DNA of 64,000 bases, from assembly GCF_049562855.1 (NCBI RefSeq), contig NZ_CP186925.1:2356001-2420000 (forward strand). The letters are read 5' to 3'. Under the pieces are notes generated by a model. It made no database searches. It was not told where the DNA came from and saw nothing but the letters and a program-made list of their open reading frames with translations. Position 1 is the stretch's first letter. Each line of letters starts with the position of its first letter. A program made the position numbers and the translations under genes. The DNA comes from Ruminococcus_C callidus. Lineage in GTDB: Bacteria; Bacillota; Clostridia; Oscillospirales; Ruminococcaceae. Below are positions 8,161 through 17,128 of the stretch, in pieces.

Positions 8161-9663
8161 TTATACGCATTTGAAAAATGGAGAAACTGGATTTCCGCTT
8201 TCTGTAAACAAGGCTGCCTCACCAAAATTGTACCAGGCATATTTGACGGCAGATGGAAACTTAACTGCGGGATTTGATATGCAGAGCATATTTCCGTGAA
8301 TTACGTCTGCCTTTGCAGGATAAAATAAATTGTCTTCTCCAGAAATTTCAAAAGGGCAGCCATTCGCTGTCTGCATAACCAATTTTTCATGCAGATGATC
8401 AAATGTCACATATAGCTTCCCATTGTCTGAAAACAGCTGTGCCGCTGTTGCTGTGATCGTTCCCTGCTTGTCGTATACCAGATTTTTTGCAAGCTGAAAC
8501 AAACGTTCTCCCGGTGTTTTTTTATCCAATGGATGAATATTGTCATATTCACCGCAGTCTGCCAGAGAGATCATGCCGGCATTTTGAATCATCATGGAGG
8601 CAATGTATTGCTGTTCTCTCTGCAATGCCCAATAACTGTCATCTTTTTCGCCATCTGCAAGATACATTGGCAGCTGAACAAACAAAAACGGCAGATTCCA
8701 GTCATTCCAATCCATTCGCCATTGTTTCACCAACATTTGCATCATATCCGAATAATCTGCGTACCGCTGCACGTCTTCTTCTCCCTGGTAGTATAAAAAT
8801 CCACGCAGAGAATAAGGTGCTATACGCCGAATCATTGTTTCATGAAGTCCATTGGGACGAAACGGCGACTGCCACCCAACTGGCTGCGGCCACGGACATT
8901 CTCCGCAAATTTTATGGATTTCTTTCCACGATGCCTGAGGATCTTTCTGTTTTACTTCTTCTGTGCTTTTTAACCAGTGCTGATATGCACAGTTGTATTC
9001 TTCCATTTCTTTTGTATACTGCTGAGAGGATTTTTCTCCCACAAGAGCAGCATAGTTTTCCAAATAATTCTTTCCGCTTTCCAGTTTTGCAAGCTGTTCT
9101 TTGCTCATCCAACAGGTAATGGAACTTCCGCCCCAATAGCAATCTATGATACCTACGATGCAATGCAGCGTTTCTGAAAGACGGCTTGCAAAATAAAACG
9201 CTATAGCGGACATTTCGCCCACATTCCGGTTATCCGCAATCTGCCATGTGCTGTTTTCTTCCTGCTCTTTCTGATTTTCATCCAGCATAGAACATTTCGG
9301 CACTTGATAAAACCGTATGTTTTTTCCACTGTATTCCTCAGAAATCTTGATGCCGTTTTCACTGTCTTTCAGTGCCAGTTCCATGTTGCTTTGACCGCCG
9401 GCAAGCCAGACTTCTCCAACAGCTACATTTTGAATCACAATGGATTCCGCTGTATCTGATGCCACAAGTGTATATCCTGCTCCGGCACATAATGGCTGTA
9501 AAGCAATTTTCCATGAACCATCAGCACAAACCATGGTATCCGCAGTAGCTGTAAAAAGCGATATTGTCACAATAGTGCCGGGCGTTCCTGTCCCCCACAC
9601 TTGTATCGGCTTGTTTCGCTGTATCACCATATTGTCCTGAAATATTCCTGCTAATTTTAACAT
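8161..9663 (-). CDS. SGNH-type sialate O-acetylesterase / carbohydrate acetylesterase
   Basis: 500 residues. The nucleophile motif is GGQSNMEL near residue 90 and the Asp-His pair is seen in YDNIHPLDKK near residue 385, both hallmarks of the sialate O-acetylesterase family (SASA). GEVWLAGGQSNM and FLYYQGEEDVQRY are family-typical. These esterases remove acetyl groups from sugars; in plant-fibre degraders many act on acetylated mannan or xylan rather than sialic acid, and the neighbouring GH26 and epimerase remnants favour acetyl-mannan here. No signal peptide. Start ATG has GAGGAG upstream. Confidence 0.88.
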   Translation of the reverse strand: MLKLAGIFQDNMVIQRNKPIQVWGTGTPGTIVTISLFTATADTMVCADGSWKIALQPLCAGAGYTLVASDTAESIVIQNVAVGEVWLAGGQSNMELALKDSENGIKISEEYSGKNIRFYQVPKCSMLDENQKEQEENSTWQIADNRNVGEMSAIAFYFASRLSETLHCIVGIIDCYWGGSSITCWMSKEQLAKLESGKNYLENYAALVGEKSSQQYTKEMEEYNCAYQHWLKSTEEVKQKDPQASWKEIHKICGECPWPQPVGWQSPFRPNGLHETMIRRIAPYSLRGFLYYQGEEDVQRYADYSDMMQMLVKQWRMDWNDWNLPFLFVQLPMYLADGEKDDSYWALQREQQYIASMMIQNAGMISLADCGEYDNIHPLDKKTPGERLFQLAKNLVYDKQGTITATAAQLFSDNGKLYVTFDHLHEKLVMQTANGCPFEISGEDNLFYPAKADVIHGNMLCISNPAVKFPSAVKYAWYNFGEAALFTESGNPVSPFFKCV

Positions 9664-9688
9664 AACTACATCTCCTCATAAATTTGAG

Positions 9689-9733
9689 GCAATACCGCAC
9701 AAAGCCGTCAGGCGAGTTTTATGCGGTATTCCT
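9689..9733. repeat. Short degenerate copy of the GGCAATACCGCACAAAG palindrome
   Basis: GGCAATACCGCACAAAG at the left and ATGCGGTATTCC at the right enclose only about 20 bases; likely an internally deleted relative of the MITEs at 9993 and 15040. Confidence 0.5.
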
Positions 9734-9736
9734 CTC

Positions 9737-9785
9737 AGAACCTGTCTTCACAAGCGTATACATGTGTCTTGTGAAGACAGGTTCT
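9737..9785. repeat. 18-bp perfect inverted repeat
   Basis: Arms 9737-9754 (AGAACCTGTCTTCACAAG) and 9768-9785, perfectly complementary, with a 13-base loop. No T-run follows on either strand, so it is not a standard terminator. Confidence 0.7.
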
Positions 9786-9798
9786 CAATTTCCTCCTG

Positions 9799-9992
9799 TT
9801 ACGATACTGCTGAAAGCCGGTGAATCATCTCAATGCACATTCTGCCGTTGTGATAAGGACATTTCCAAGCGTGTGCCAAAGCCTGATTTGGCTTTGTGGT
9901 GTTGTCAGGAGAAATATCTTCGATCCATTCTCCTGTTTTTTGTCAATCACATATTTCTGAATGTAATTCCAGACACCTTCTGCAATTTTTAA
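9799..9992 (-). pseudogene. C-terminal remnant of an N-acylglucosamine/cellobiose 2-epimerase family gene
   Basis: Minus-strand reading gives GEWIEDISPDNTTKPNQ and HAWKCPYHNGRMCIEMIHR before a TAA stop; the latter is the conserved C-terminal signature of AGE-family epimerases. The upstream part (VWNYIQKYVIDKK) continues in another frame, so there is one frameshift near 9915, and everything further upstream is replaced by the MITE at 9993. AGE enzymes convert beta-mannobiose or cellobiose to the epimer used by GH130 phosphorylases, which fits a mannan pathway with the GH26 fragment and acetylesterase next door. Confidence 0.75.
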
Positions 9993-10174
9993 GGCAACAC
10001 CGCACAAAAAGCGTCTGGCGACTTTGCACGCAATCTGCATACGTCAGATACGAAACAGACTCTCATATTTCACAAAAATGCTCGTGAATACATCCAGTAT
10101 TCACTCCGCTTTTTGTTTCATCTGACGAAAAATTTGACGACGCATCTGTCGCACAATCTTTGTGCGGTATTGCC
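9993..10174. mobile_element. MITE, copy 1 (182 bp)
   Basis: Ends are GGCAACACCGCACAAA and CTTTGTGCGGTATTGCC, inverted repeats of about 17 bases with one or two mismatches. The interior closely matches the copy at 15040-15211 (shared tract from TTTCACAAAAATGCTCGTG to the right end). No coding capacity. Flanks TTAA and TTGA are only imperfectly alike. Confidence 0.85.
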
Positions 10175-10255
10175 TTGATTCTATTTTACACCTGTCAAGT
10201 ATCCTGTTTCTATGAAATAGAACGCAAAAAATTGTACAAACCGATTATTTGTGGA

Positions 10256-10285
10256 TTGACGAAGGCGACTGGTTTATGGTACAAT
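10256..10285 (+). promoter_or_regulatory. Promoter of the AraC-type regulator
   Basis: TTGACG at 10256-10261, 18-base spacer, TACAAT at 10280-10285, about 20 bases before the start codon at 10307, with GGGAGGAA between. Confidence 0.65.
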
Positions 10286-10306
10286 ACAGATTGGGAGGAA
10301 CGGCAA

Positions 10307-11167
10307 ATGAAACTTTTTGAATATATTGACTTTATGCAGCAACCTTATGATATTTTCTATACAGACAGCACGCATTCTCCGCTGCACTGGCATTATTACA
10401 GTGAAATTTTATATATTATCAGAGGCTCAATAAAAATTGTATGCAACAACAAAGAGAAAATTTTGAAACAAGGTGATGTGTGTTATTGTTATCCGCTTCA
10501 GCTTCACGAAGTCAGAAAGAACAAAAATGAAACTGATGAAATAAAGTACGCAGTTATAAAGTTTAACATTCACACCGTTCACATTCCAAAAGCCTATCTG
10601 CAAAAAATGTATGATTATTTTGTGCGTCGGACAGCAGACAACGATTTCTGCCTGGTGATAAACGAAGACAAATCTCATGAAACCATTGGAAATATCATTT
10701 CTCACATTGTCGCAGAATACGAAAAAAAGGATGCTATGTATATGCTTGCAGTGCAGTCAGGAATTCACATGCTGCTGATCGAAATTGCAAGAAACGTTGA
10801 AAAATCCGGCATCATGCAGCGGGAAAAGCATACAGACATCAGCCTGTCATGTTATCATATTCTGGAATATATTGATACGCATTCTGCTGAACCGCTGGAG
10901 GTACAGCAGCTGGCAGAGATGTGCCATATGAGCTACTCCAATTTTGCAAGACTTTTTCGGGAAAATTATGGCCGTTCCTGTAAGGAGTATATCAAGTATA
11001 TTCGCTTGAACAAAGCACAGGATCTCTTGCTGAACTCTGATTATGATCTGGATTATATTGCTCAGGAAACCGGATTCTTTGATTGCAGCCACTTTATCCA
11101 AACCTATAAAAAATGGCGTGGAATCACACCAAAACAAGAACGAATGCAGAACAGAGAAGTCCTGTGA
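10307..11167 (+). CDS. AraC-family transcriptional regulator with cupin sensor domain
   Basis: 286 residues from the ATG at 10307, which follows GGGAGGAACGGCAA; the frame is open further upstream but crosses the promoter. Residues about 20-90 form an AraC_binding cupin (HSPLHWHYYSEILYIIRG, then GDVCYCYPLQLHEV). Residues about 190-280 hold the two helix-turn-helix motifs: LAEMCHMSYSNFARLFRENYG and IAQETGFFDCSHFIQTYKKW, ending GITPKQER. Such regulators usually activate nearby sugar genes in response to an oligosaccharide. Candidate targets are the mannan remnants on one side and the xylanase-esterase on the other. Confidence 0.92.
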   Translation: MKLFEYIDFMQQPYDIFYTDSTHSPLHWHYYSEILYIIRGSIKIVCNNKEKILKQGDVCYCYPLQLHEVRKNKNETDEIKYAVIKFNIHTVHIPKAYLQKMYDYFVRRTADNDFCLVINEDKSHETIGNIISHIVAEYEKKDAMYMLAVQSGIHMLLIEIARNVEKSGIMQREKHTDISLSCYHILEYIDTHSAEPLEVQQLAEMCHMSYSNFARLFRENYGRSCKEYIKYIRLNKAQDLLLNSDYDLDYIAQETGFFDCSHFIQTYKKWRGITPKQERMQNREVL

Positions 11168-11406
11168 CCATACAAAAAAAGCCGCCTTATATGCAGTGAG
11201 AAAAGTGACACGCTTTGCCGCAAGCCCTCTCAACGTACAGGTGTATGAAAAAAGCGGCAGCTTATCAAAAAGCCACCGCTTTTCAAAGAAACAAAACCTA
11301 AAAACCATTGGAACAGCATGAATTTTCAGAAGCTTCTTTTCATCTGCGGCTTGGAACAGAGCCGCAGAGATTTATTGCAAATGATTCTTCCCATTGGGGG
11401 AGAAAA
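11168..11406. other. Intergenic region between AraC regulator and xylanase
   Basis: No gene. Contains a copy of a short motif GTGAGAAAAGTGACACG (11196) seen also at 27317 and 52047, and A-rich tracts. This is the 3' flank of both converging genes; no clear terminator was recognised. Confidence 0.4.
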
Positions 11407-14400
11407 TCATTTTTTACTTTGAAAAATCCCACGAAGATAGTTATAAAAATGCGGCTGAACGCTAGATGAATCATGTCCTCCATCAGAAACAGAATGCCAG
11501 AGATGTTCAATTCCATTTGCAGACAAGATATTGTGATAAACAGAAGGCTGTGAGCCAACTGTACCATCTTTCCCACCGCCGGTAATCATGATCAGATTCG
11601 GCATCTGGTATGCCGGTTTCAGCTGATTTTCCTGCAGCTGACCGGGGTGCATACTCAAATCTGTTCCAGGTGTCAGTCCTGGTGCAGGACAGGCGGCACC
11701 CACATAGCCAAACAAATCTGAACGGGTCAAGCCGATGAACAGTGATTCTCTCGCACCCATGGAAAATCCTGTAATTGCAGTGTTCTCACGCCCGGTCTTC
11801 ACGGAGAAATTCTTTTCGATATACGGCATCAGATCGTTTGTCAGATCATGGATAAAGTTGTCATAATTCAATGAATTCTCCAGATTTAATCCATCGCATG
11901 CCTCTTTGGTTTTGCTGGTGTAGATATATGGAAAAACAACGATCATCTTTTCCGCTTCGCCATTTGCATTCAAATTGCCCAGCATGGTACGGGCACTGCT
12001 CATAGCTGCCAAAGAATCCTCTGTTTCCCAATAACCATGCAGTGCATAGAGTACTGGATAGGTTTCGTTTTCATTGTAGTCAGCCGGTAAAAGCACATTC
12101 ACGTTGACATTTCGTTCCCGTGTTGTGGAATAGTACTGATATTTTTTCAGAGTACCGTAAGAAACGCCAGTTTTTTCTTCCGTGATTCCTGCCGGGGCGT
12201 ATTCTGTCATCATATTTTTTACCTGTTCCATATATGCAGTTGGATTCGTTTCATCAGAACCCGCACTGCTTTTTGAGAATGCTGTGATTTTTCCCAGCAG
12301 ATAATCCTGAATCAGCTGGAGATCTGTACCGTTTACGCTGCCGCTCTGGTCTACGTCTGCTGCCAGACTTGCTGCATTGCCGGAGAATGCACTGGAAATG
12401 CCCTGCCGTGCCAGTGCCAGATCCATGCCGTTAATGACACCGTCTGCATTGACATCGCCCAGATGAAACGGCTTGGATTCCCCTGCACCGAGGATGGACG
12501 TTCCACCCACAGCACCGATCGCCTCGTCCAGATAGAAGTTATTTGTACTTTCTGCAGTTTCCACATACAGCACCATATTCGTGGCATCTGCCGGAATCTG
12601 ATAGTTTTTGTTGGCAAGCTGTACCCACTCACCCTTGACGGCAGTTCCCTCTGCCACGGTGGCGTACTGTGCCTCGCCGTTGGCATCGGTATATGCCAGT
12701 TTCAGGAAAAACTGGTCAGTTGCATCGCCGTCAAAATATTCCACGTTCACGCTAAAGCTGTATTCTTTTCCAGGCACAAACGCCTTGGGATTCAGTGTTC
12801 TTCCGGCACCATTCCACGCAGCCGTCCGATTCTGCACCAACAATGCTTCACTGCCCACATAGGCAGTTCTGCCGCTGGTGAGAACATCAGCACTGCCTCT
12901 GCCTTCCCAGCTGTCTGTATCGCCCTCAAATGTGCTTTGGAAATACCAGCCGTATTCATTCGGTTCAATGGGTTTGTCATTGCCGCCGGGGTTGCTGCCG
13001 TCGCCCCACTCCGACTGGGGGATCATAGAGGTCAGTGTGGTATATGCCAGCTTCGGCTGATGATTGGTATCGTACAACAGCGGGGTGTTCTCCGTTTTGA
13101 TCCATGTGTTGGCATCGTTCGGCCCCCAGATGCACACGGCGGTCACTCTGCCGTCTGAGCTGGGATTTTTGTTCCAGTCCATAGCAGCCTGAAAGATCGC
13201 CTTGTACTTATCCGCCTGCTGCTGGAGAGTATACTTGCCGTTTTCCATAGTGATGTCCAATTCTGTGATCTGCAAATCGCAGCCAATGGACAGGAACTTT
13301 TTCATTGCCGTGGTGTATGCCGACACGCCGGAGAATCCGTCATAATCTGCGTTGATGTGGGACTGCATGCCAATGCCGTCCAGCAAGCCTTTTTCATAGA
13401 GGGACTTGCACATACTATAAATAGCATCCCGTTTGTGATCCCAATACTCATTGTAATCGTTATAGTAGAGAGCACAGCTTTCCGGTGCATATTTCCGTGC
13501 ATAGGTAAAGGCTTTTTCCACGAAGGCATTACTGCCGTAGACTTGTACCCACGGTGATTGTCCGCTGATGTTCTCGCCCGGTTCTCTGGTGCCGCCGTTG
13601 TTGGCGGTGCGGTTGCTGTCGTCGCTGATACACTCATTCGCCACATCGTAGGCATAGAGATTCAGATCCGGATACTGGGTCTTAATTGCCGCAAACATAT
13701 TTTTGATGTAGCTTTCCATACGCTGATCCATGACTGCCGAGGAAACCCAGTTTCCGCTGGCATTGAAGTTTTCCTTGAAAAACCACAGCGGTGTCTGGCT
13801 ATGCCAAACCAGTGTGTGACCACGCATGGCAATGTTATTATTGACGCAGAAGTCCATGATGCTGGCAGCATTGTTCAGAGAAACACCGATATTCGTTTCG
13901 CTGCACTGGGACTGCACCAGCGTTGCATCTGGCTTGGTTTCGTTCTCGCACTCGATGCTGTTATAATCCTTCAGCACGCTGGCAGTAATGGTGGAGTTCT
14001 TTACAGTACTGCCATTGAGAATATTGCCCACCCGAAAATAGTCGGCGAACTCGTCTTTCAGTCCCTTTTCCGCAGCCGCCGCAGAAACCTCACTGCTGTC
14101 CGACTTTCCTGTTACGGTGACATCATCAAACACAAAATCGTTGGTGCTGTCTGTGGTAATGGTCAGCCGGAATTCGCCGCTGTTTTCCGGTGCACGATAA
14201 GAAGCAGAAAGTTCTGTCCATTTGCCGGCTCTGGTCTGTTTTGCCGTCAGTTCGATTTCCGTTTCCTGTGCAGTGTCCAGATCTGCACAGGAAAGGGACA
14301 GGTGAAAACGCTCCGCAGTTTCACTGTACACCCACACGCTGTATGTGTAGGTTTCTCCGCCGGAAAGATAGAAGCCTTTTTCCGCACTGGCACCGTCAGA

Positions 14401-14634
14401 TGTGCTGGTTCTTCCGGTAACAGACATACCACGGGACATGTTGTGACCGATGCCGTCTTCTGCTGTCAAAGCTACAGCATCAGCACTGCCGTACCAGCCG
14501 CCGTAGTTGACTTCAAAGTCGTTGCTGACCAGTTCTGCCGCAGATACTGTTCCTGAAATTGCCGGAAAACAGGATAATGCACCTGCACTGCACAGTACCG
14601 CAGTCAGTCCTGCCAGCCATTTTTGCTTGTTCAT
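11407..14634 (-). CDS. Secreted multimodular xylanase-esterase: CBM22-GH10-CBM22-dockerin-CE1
   Basis: 1075 residues. The start at 14634 is preferred because AAAGGAGGAA lies upstream; an in-frame ATG 12 codons earlier precedes that site. Order: Sec signal peptide 1-33; CBM22 about 34-172; GH10 xylanase about 190-535 with acid/base Glu334 (AYDVANE) and nucleophile Glu458 (ITELDI); second CBM22 about 565-710; type I dockerin about 722-782 with two calcium loops (DVNADGVINGMD and DVDQSGSVNGTD); CE1 esterase about 795-1075 with nucleophile Ser958 in GFSMG and a GGHD histidine. GH10 cuts arabinoxylan chains and the CE1 domain removes feruloyl or acetyl groups. The dockerin implies attachment to a cellulosomal scaffoldin, here placed inside the protein rather than at its end. 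Confidence 0.95.
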   Translation of the reverse strand: MNKQKWLAGLTAVLCSAGALSCFPAISGTVSAAELVSNDFEVNYGGWYGSADAVALTAEDGIGHNMSRGMSVTGRTSTSDGASAEKGFYLSGGETYTYSVWVYSETAERFHLSLSCADLDTAQETEIELTAKQTRAGKWTELSASYRAPENSGEFRLTITTDSTNDFVFDDVTVTGKSDSSEVSAAAAEKGLKDEFADYFRVGNILNGSTVKNSTITASVLKDYNSIECENETKPDATLVQSQCSETNIGVSLNNAASIMDFCVNNNIAMRGHTLVWHSQTPLWFFKENFNASGNWVSSAVMDQRMESYIKNMFAAIKTQYPDLNLYAYDVANECISDDSNRTANNGGTREPGENISGQSPWVQVYGSNAFVEKAFTYARKYAPESCALYYNDYNEYWDHKRDAIYSMCKSLYEKGLLDGIGMQSHINADYDGFSGVSAYTTAMKKFLSIGCDLQITELDITMENGKYTLQQQADKYKAIFQAAMDWNKNPSSDGRVTAVCIWGPNDANTWIKTENTPLLYDTNHQPKLAYTTLTSMIPQSEWGDGSNPGGNDKPIEPNEYGWYFQSTFEGDTDSWEGRGSADVLTSGRTAYVGSEALLVQNRTAAWNGAGRTLNPKAFVPGKEYSFSVNVEYFDGDATDQFFLKLAYTDANGEAQYATVAEGTAVKGEWVQLANKNYQIPADATNMVLYVETAESTNNFYLDEAIGAVGGTSILGAGESKPFHLGDVNADGVINGMDLALARQGISSAFSGNAASLAADVDQSGSVNGTDLQLIQDYLLGKITAFSKSSAGSDETNPTAYMEQVKNMMTEYAPAGITEEKTGVSYGTLKKYQYYSTTRERNVNVNVLLPADYNENETYPVLYALHGYWETEDSLAAMSSARTMLGNLNANGEAEKMIVVFPYIYTSKTKEACDGLNLENSLNYDNFIHDLTNDLMPYIEKNFSVKTGRENTAITGFSMGARESLFIGLTRSDLFGYVGAACPAPGLTPGTDLSMHPGQLQENQLKPAYQMPNLIMITGGGKDGTVGSQPSVYHNILSANGIEHLWHSVSDGGHDSSSVQPHFYNYLRGIFQSKK

Positions 14635-15039
14635 ACAAAAAATTCCTCCTTTTGTTGATGTAAACTTCAATTCAAACTACATTTATTGTAACAGAAAGAA
14701 GATTTCTTGTATTGCAGGATTGTCATGCAATTTATATATTTGTAAAGTAAATTTTATCCCTGCGATTTTCGAAATTCTGTGGGTGTCATTACGAAAGTGG
14801 TTTGACAGACGAGCAATGAGAAGCAATCAAAGAATTCTTTCCATCCGGAAATAAAAGTAAATATCATAAGAGGATCCATTGGTAGAAGCAGTGCTGTATA
14901 TCGTAAAGACAGGCTGCCAGTGGAGAATGCTGCCGCATGACTATCCGCCACATGATACTGTATAGAGTTTTTATCGCCGAGCAAGAAATAACGGCGTATG
15001 GGACAAAATAATGGGAAATCTCCTGTGTATATGATTATG
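14635..15039. other. Upstream region of the xylanase gene with possible AraC remnant
   Basis: Mostly non-coding. On the minus strand at about 14754-14790 the reading MTPTEFRKSQG followed by a stop resembles the extreme C-terminus of an AraC-family regulator, but the preceding helix-turn-helix is not readable in frame, so at most this is a decayed tail. No promoter of the xylanase gene was identified with confidence. Confidence 0.35.
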
Positions 15040-15211
15040 GGCAATACCGCACAAAGAGCGTCTGTCGACTTTGCACGCCATCTGCTTGCAAATTTCCCGT
15101 CATATTTCACAAAAATGCTCGTGAATACATCAAGTATTCACTCCGCTTTTTGTTTCATCTGACGAAAAATTTGACGACGCATCTGTCGCACAATCTTTGT
15201 GCGGTATTGCC
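15040..15211. mobile_element. MITE, copy 2 (172 bp) with TATG target duplication
   Basis: Perfect 17-base terminal inverted repeats GGCAATACCGCACAAAG and CTTTGTGCGGTATTGCC. The element is flanked on both sides by TATG (15036-15039 and 15212-15215), a probable target-site duplication. No coding capacity; it would need a transposase in trans. Confidence 0.88.
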
Positions 15212-15498
15212 TATGATTTCTCATGCTGCTACACTCTTAAAACGCTTATGGACACAGGCTCTGAAAGCATTCTATTGGAAATCTTGGGGTGTCGTGTCTG
15301 CATTTTTCAAGAAAATGCTGTTTTTCCATGGTGAAGTCCCTCCAAAAAAGTAGAATAATACAATTATCTGCGGGAATAGTATTAGAGTTATTCCGCATAA
15401 AGGAATATAATATAAATATAGCACAGGCTTACAACATCTGTCAACTGGAAACGAATATTTTATATAAAAATTATCAAAAAGTACAGGAGGAAAATACT

Positions 15499-17064
15499 AT
15501 GAAAAACAACAACCCACAGTGGCTTGAAAATGCAGTATTCTATGAAATCTACCCTCAGAGCTACAAGGACACAAATGCAGACGGTATAGGTGATCTTACA
15601 GGTATGACAGAGAGCCTGCCTTACATCAAAAGTATAGGTTGCAATGCAATCTGGATAAATCCATGCTTTGAATCACCTTTCTTTGATGCAGGCTACGATA
15701 TTTCAAACTACAAAAAAGTTGCTCCCAGATATGGCACGAATGAAGACCTGAAACGTTTCTTTGAAGAAGCACACAAACTCGATATTCATGTTATTCTCGA
15801 CCTTGTTCCGGGTCATACTTCCATTGAGCATCAATGGTTCAAGGAGTCTATGAAGATTGACAGAAATGAATTTACAGACAGATATATCTGGACAGATTCC
15901 GTATGGGAGGATGCAAGCGGAGTTGAGAACATCACAGGCTCTATAAGAGGAATTTCCGACAGAGATGGCACTTGTGCGGCAAATTTCTATACCATTCAGC
16001 CGGCACTGAATTATGGTTTTGCAAATCCTACAAAGCCATGGATGCAGGCTGTAGATGCCCCCGGTCCGATGGCAACAAGAGAGGCTATGAAAGATGTTAT
16101 GCGTTTCTGGCTGAATATGGGCTGCGACGGTTTCCGTGTAGATATGGCACAGTCACTTGTAAAGGGAGATACGGACAGCAAGGCTACAATTGCACTCTGG
16201 CAGGATTTCAGGGCATTTCTGAATAAAGAATTTCCTGAGGCTGCTATGATTTCTGAATGGGGTCAGCCGGATAAATCTCTTATGGGTGGTTTTCACATGG
16301 ATTTTCTGCTGCATTTCGGTCCTTCACATTACAATGACCTTTTCCGTGTGGAAGAACCCTTTTTCTCCAGAAAGGGAACAGGTGATGCATCTGAGTTTGT
16401 AAAGACATATGAAGAAAACTATGCAAAAACAGAAGGCAAAGGACTTATCTGTATACCATCAGGCAATCATGATATGTCCAGAATTTCTCAGCGTCTTGAC
16501 AAGAAAGAAATAAAGCTTGCTTTTTCATTCATTCTCACAATGCCCGGTGCTCCTTTTATTTATTATGGTGATGAAATCGGAATGCGTCACCTTGAAGGTG
16601 CAAAGTCAGTTGAGGGCGGTTTTGAGAGAACAGCATCACGTTCACCTATGCAGTGGAATAGCTCTGTAAATGCGGGATTTTCTGCAGCAGACCCTGAGAA
16701 TCTTTATATTCCTATCGATTCAGATGTCAACCGTCCTACAGTTGAAAAGGCTGTAAATGATCCTGATTCAATTTATAATGAAGTAAGAAAGCTTATAGAG
16801 CTCAGACAAGCACACTCAGCACTCAAGAGCAACGGAAAGATTGAATTTCTCTATGCTGAAAAGAATGCATATCCGCTTGTATATCGCCGATACGATGATA
16901 ATGAAAGTATAATCGTTGCAATAAATCCGTCATCAAACGCAGCTTCATGCAGAATCTCTGGACTCAATATCAAGGAAATTCTCTATACCAATGGAGATGC
17001 GGCAGATATAACAGATGGAGTTCTGACAGTGCCAGCAGAAAGTGTTTCTGTATTTTCAGTATAA
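15499..17064 (+). CDS. Cytoplasmic GH13 alpha-amylase-family glycosidase
   Basis: 521 residues from the ATG at 15499, preceded by ACAGGAGG; no signal peptide. The (beta/alpha)8 barrel motifs are present: WINPCFESPFFDAGYDI near residue 53, DLVPGHTS near 101 (the usual NH replaced by GH), GFRVDMAQS with nucleophile Asp215, ISEWGQP with acid/base Glu253, and SGNHD with transition-state Asp325. A C-terminal beta domain follows from about 430. GH13 enzymes of this layout hydrolyse or transfer alpha-glucosides such as maltodextrin or sucrose. Its codon use is more AT-rich than the xylanase gene, hinting at separate origin. It stands alone between a MITE and an IS256. Confidence 0.9.
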   Translation: MKNNNPQWLENAVFYEIYPQSYKDTNADGIGDLTGMTESLPYIKSIGCNAIWINPCFESPFFDAGYDISNYKKVAPRYGTNEDLKRFFEEAHKLDIHVILDLVPGHTSIEHQWFKESMKIDRNEFTDRYIWTDSVWEDASGVENITGSIRGISDRDGTCAANFYTIQPALNYGFANPTKPWMQAVDAPGPMATREAMKDVMRFWLNMGCDGFRVDMAQSLVKGDTDSKATIALWQDFRAFLNKEFPEAAMISEWGQPDKSLMGGFHMDFLLHFGPSHYNDLFRVEEPFFSRKGTGDASEFVKTYEENYAKTEGKGLICIPSGNHDMSRISQRLDKKEIKLAFSFILTMPGAPFIYYGDEIGMRHLEGAKSVEGGFERTASRSPMQWNSSVNAGFSAADPENLYIPIDSDVNRPTVEKAVNDPDSIYNEVRKLIELRQAHSALKSNGKIEFLYAEKNAYPLVYRRYDDNESIIVAINPSSNAASCRISGLNIKEILYTNGDAADITDGVLTVPAESVSVFSV

Positions 17065-17128
17065 GATACAGTAAATATGGCATAGGATATGGTGCAACAT
17101 CAGGCAACCACAGTATGACATTTTTCTG

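Noticed and set aside
13558..14556. Plus-strand open frame of 332 codons opposite the xylanase gene
   Set aside because: Overlaps the CBM22-GH10 coding region on the other strand, with no start signal or domain.
14754..15110. 118-codon minus-strand frame ending MTPTEFRKSQG
   Set aside because: Only the last dozen codons look AraC-like; the remainder crosses the MITE and is not coherent.
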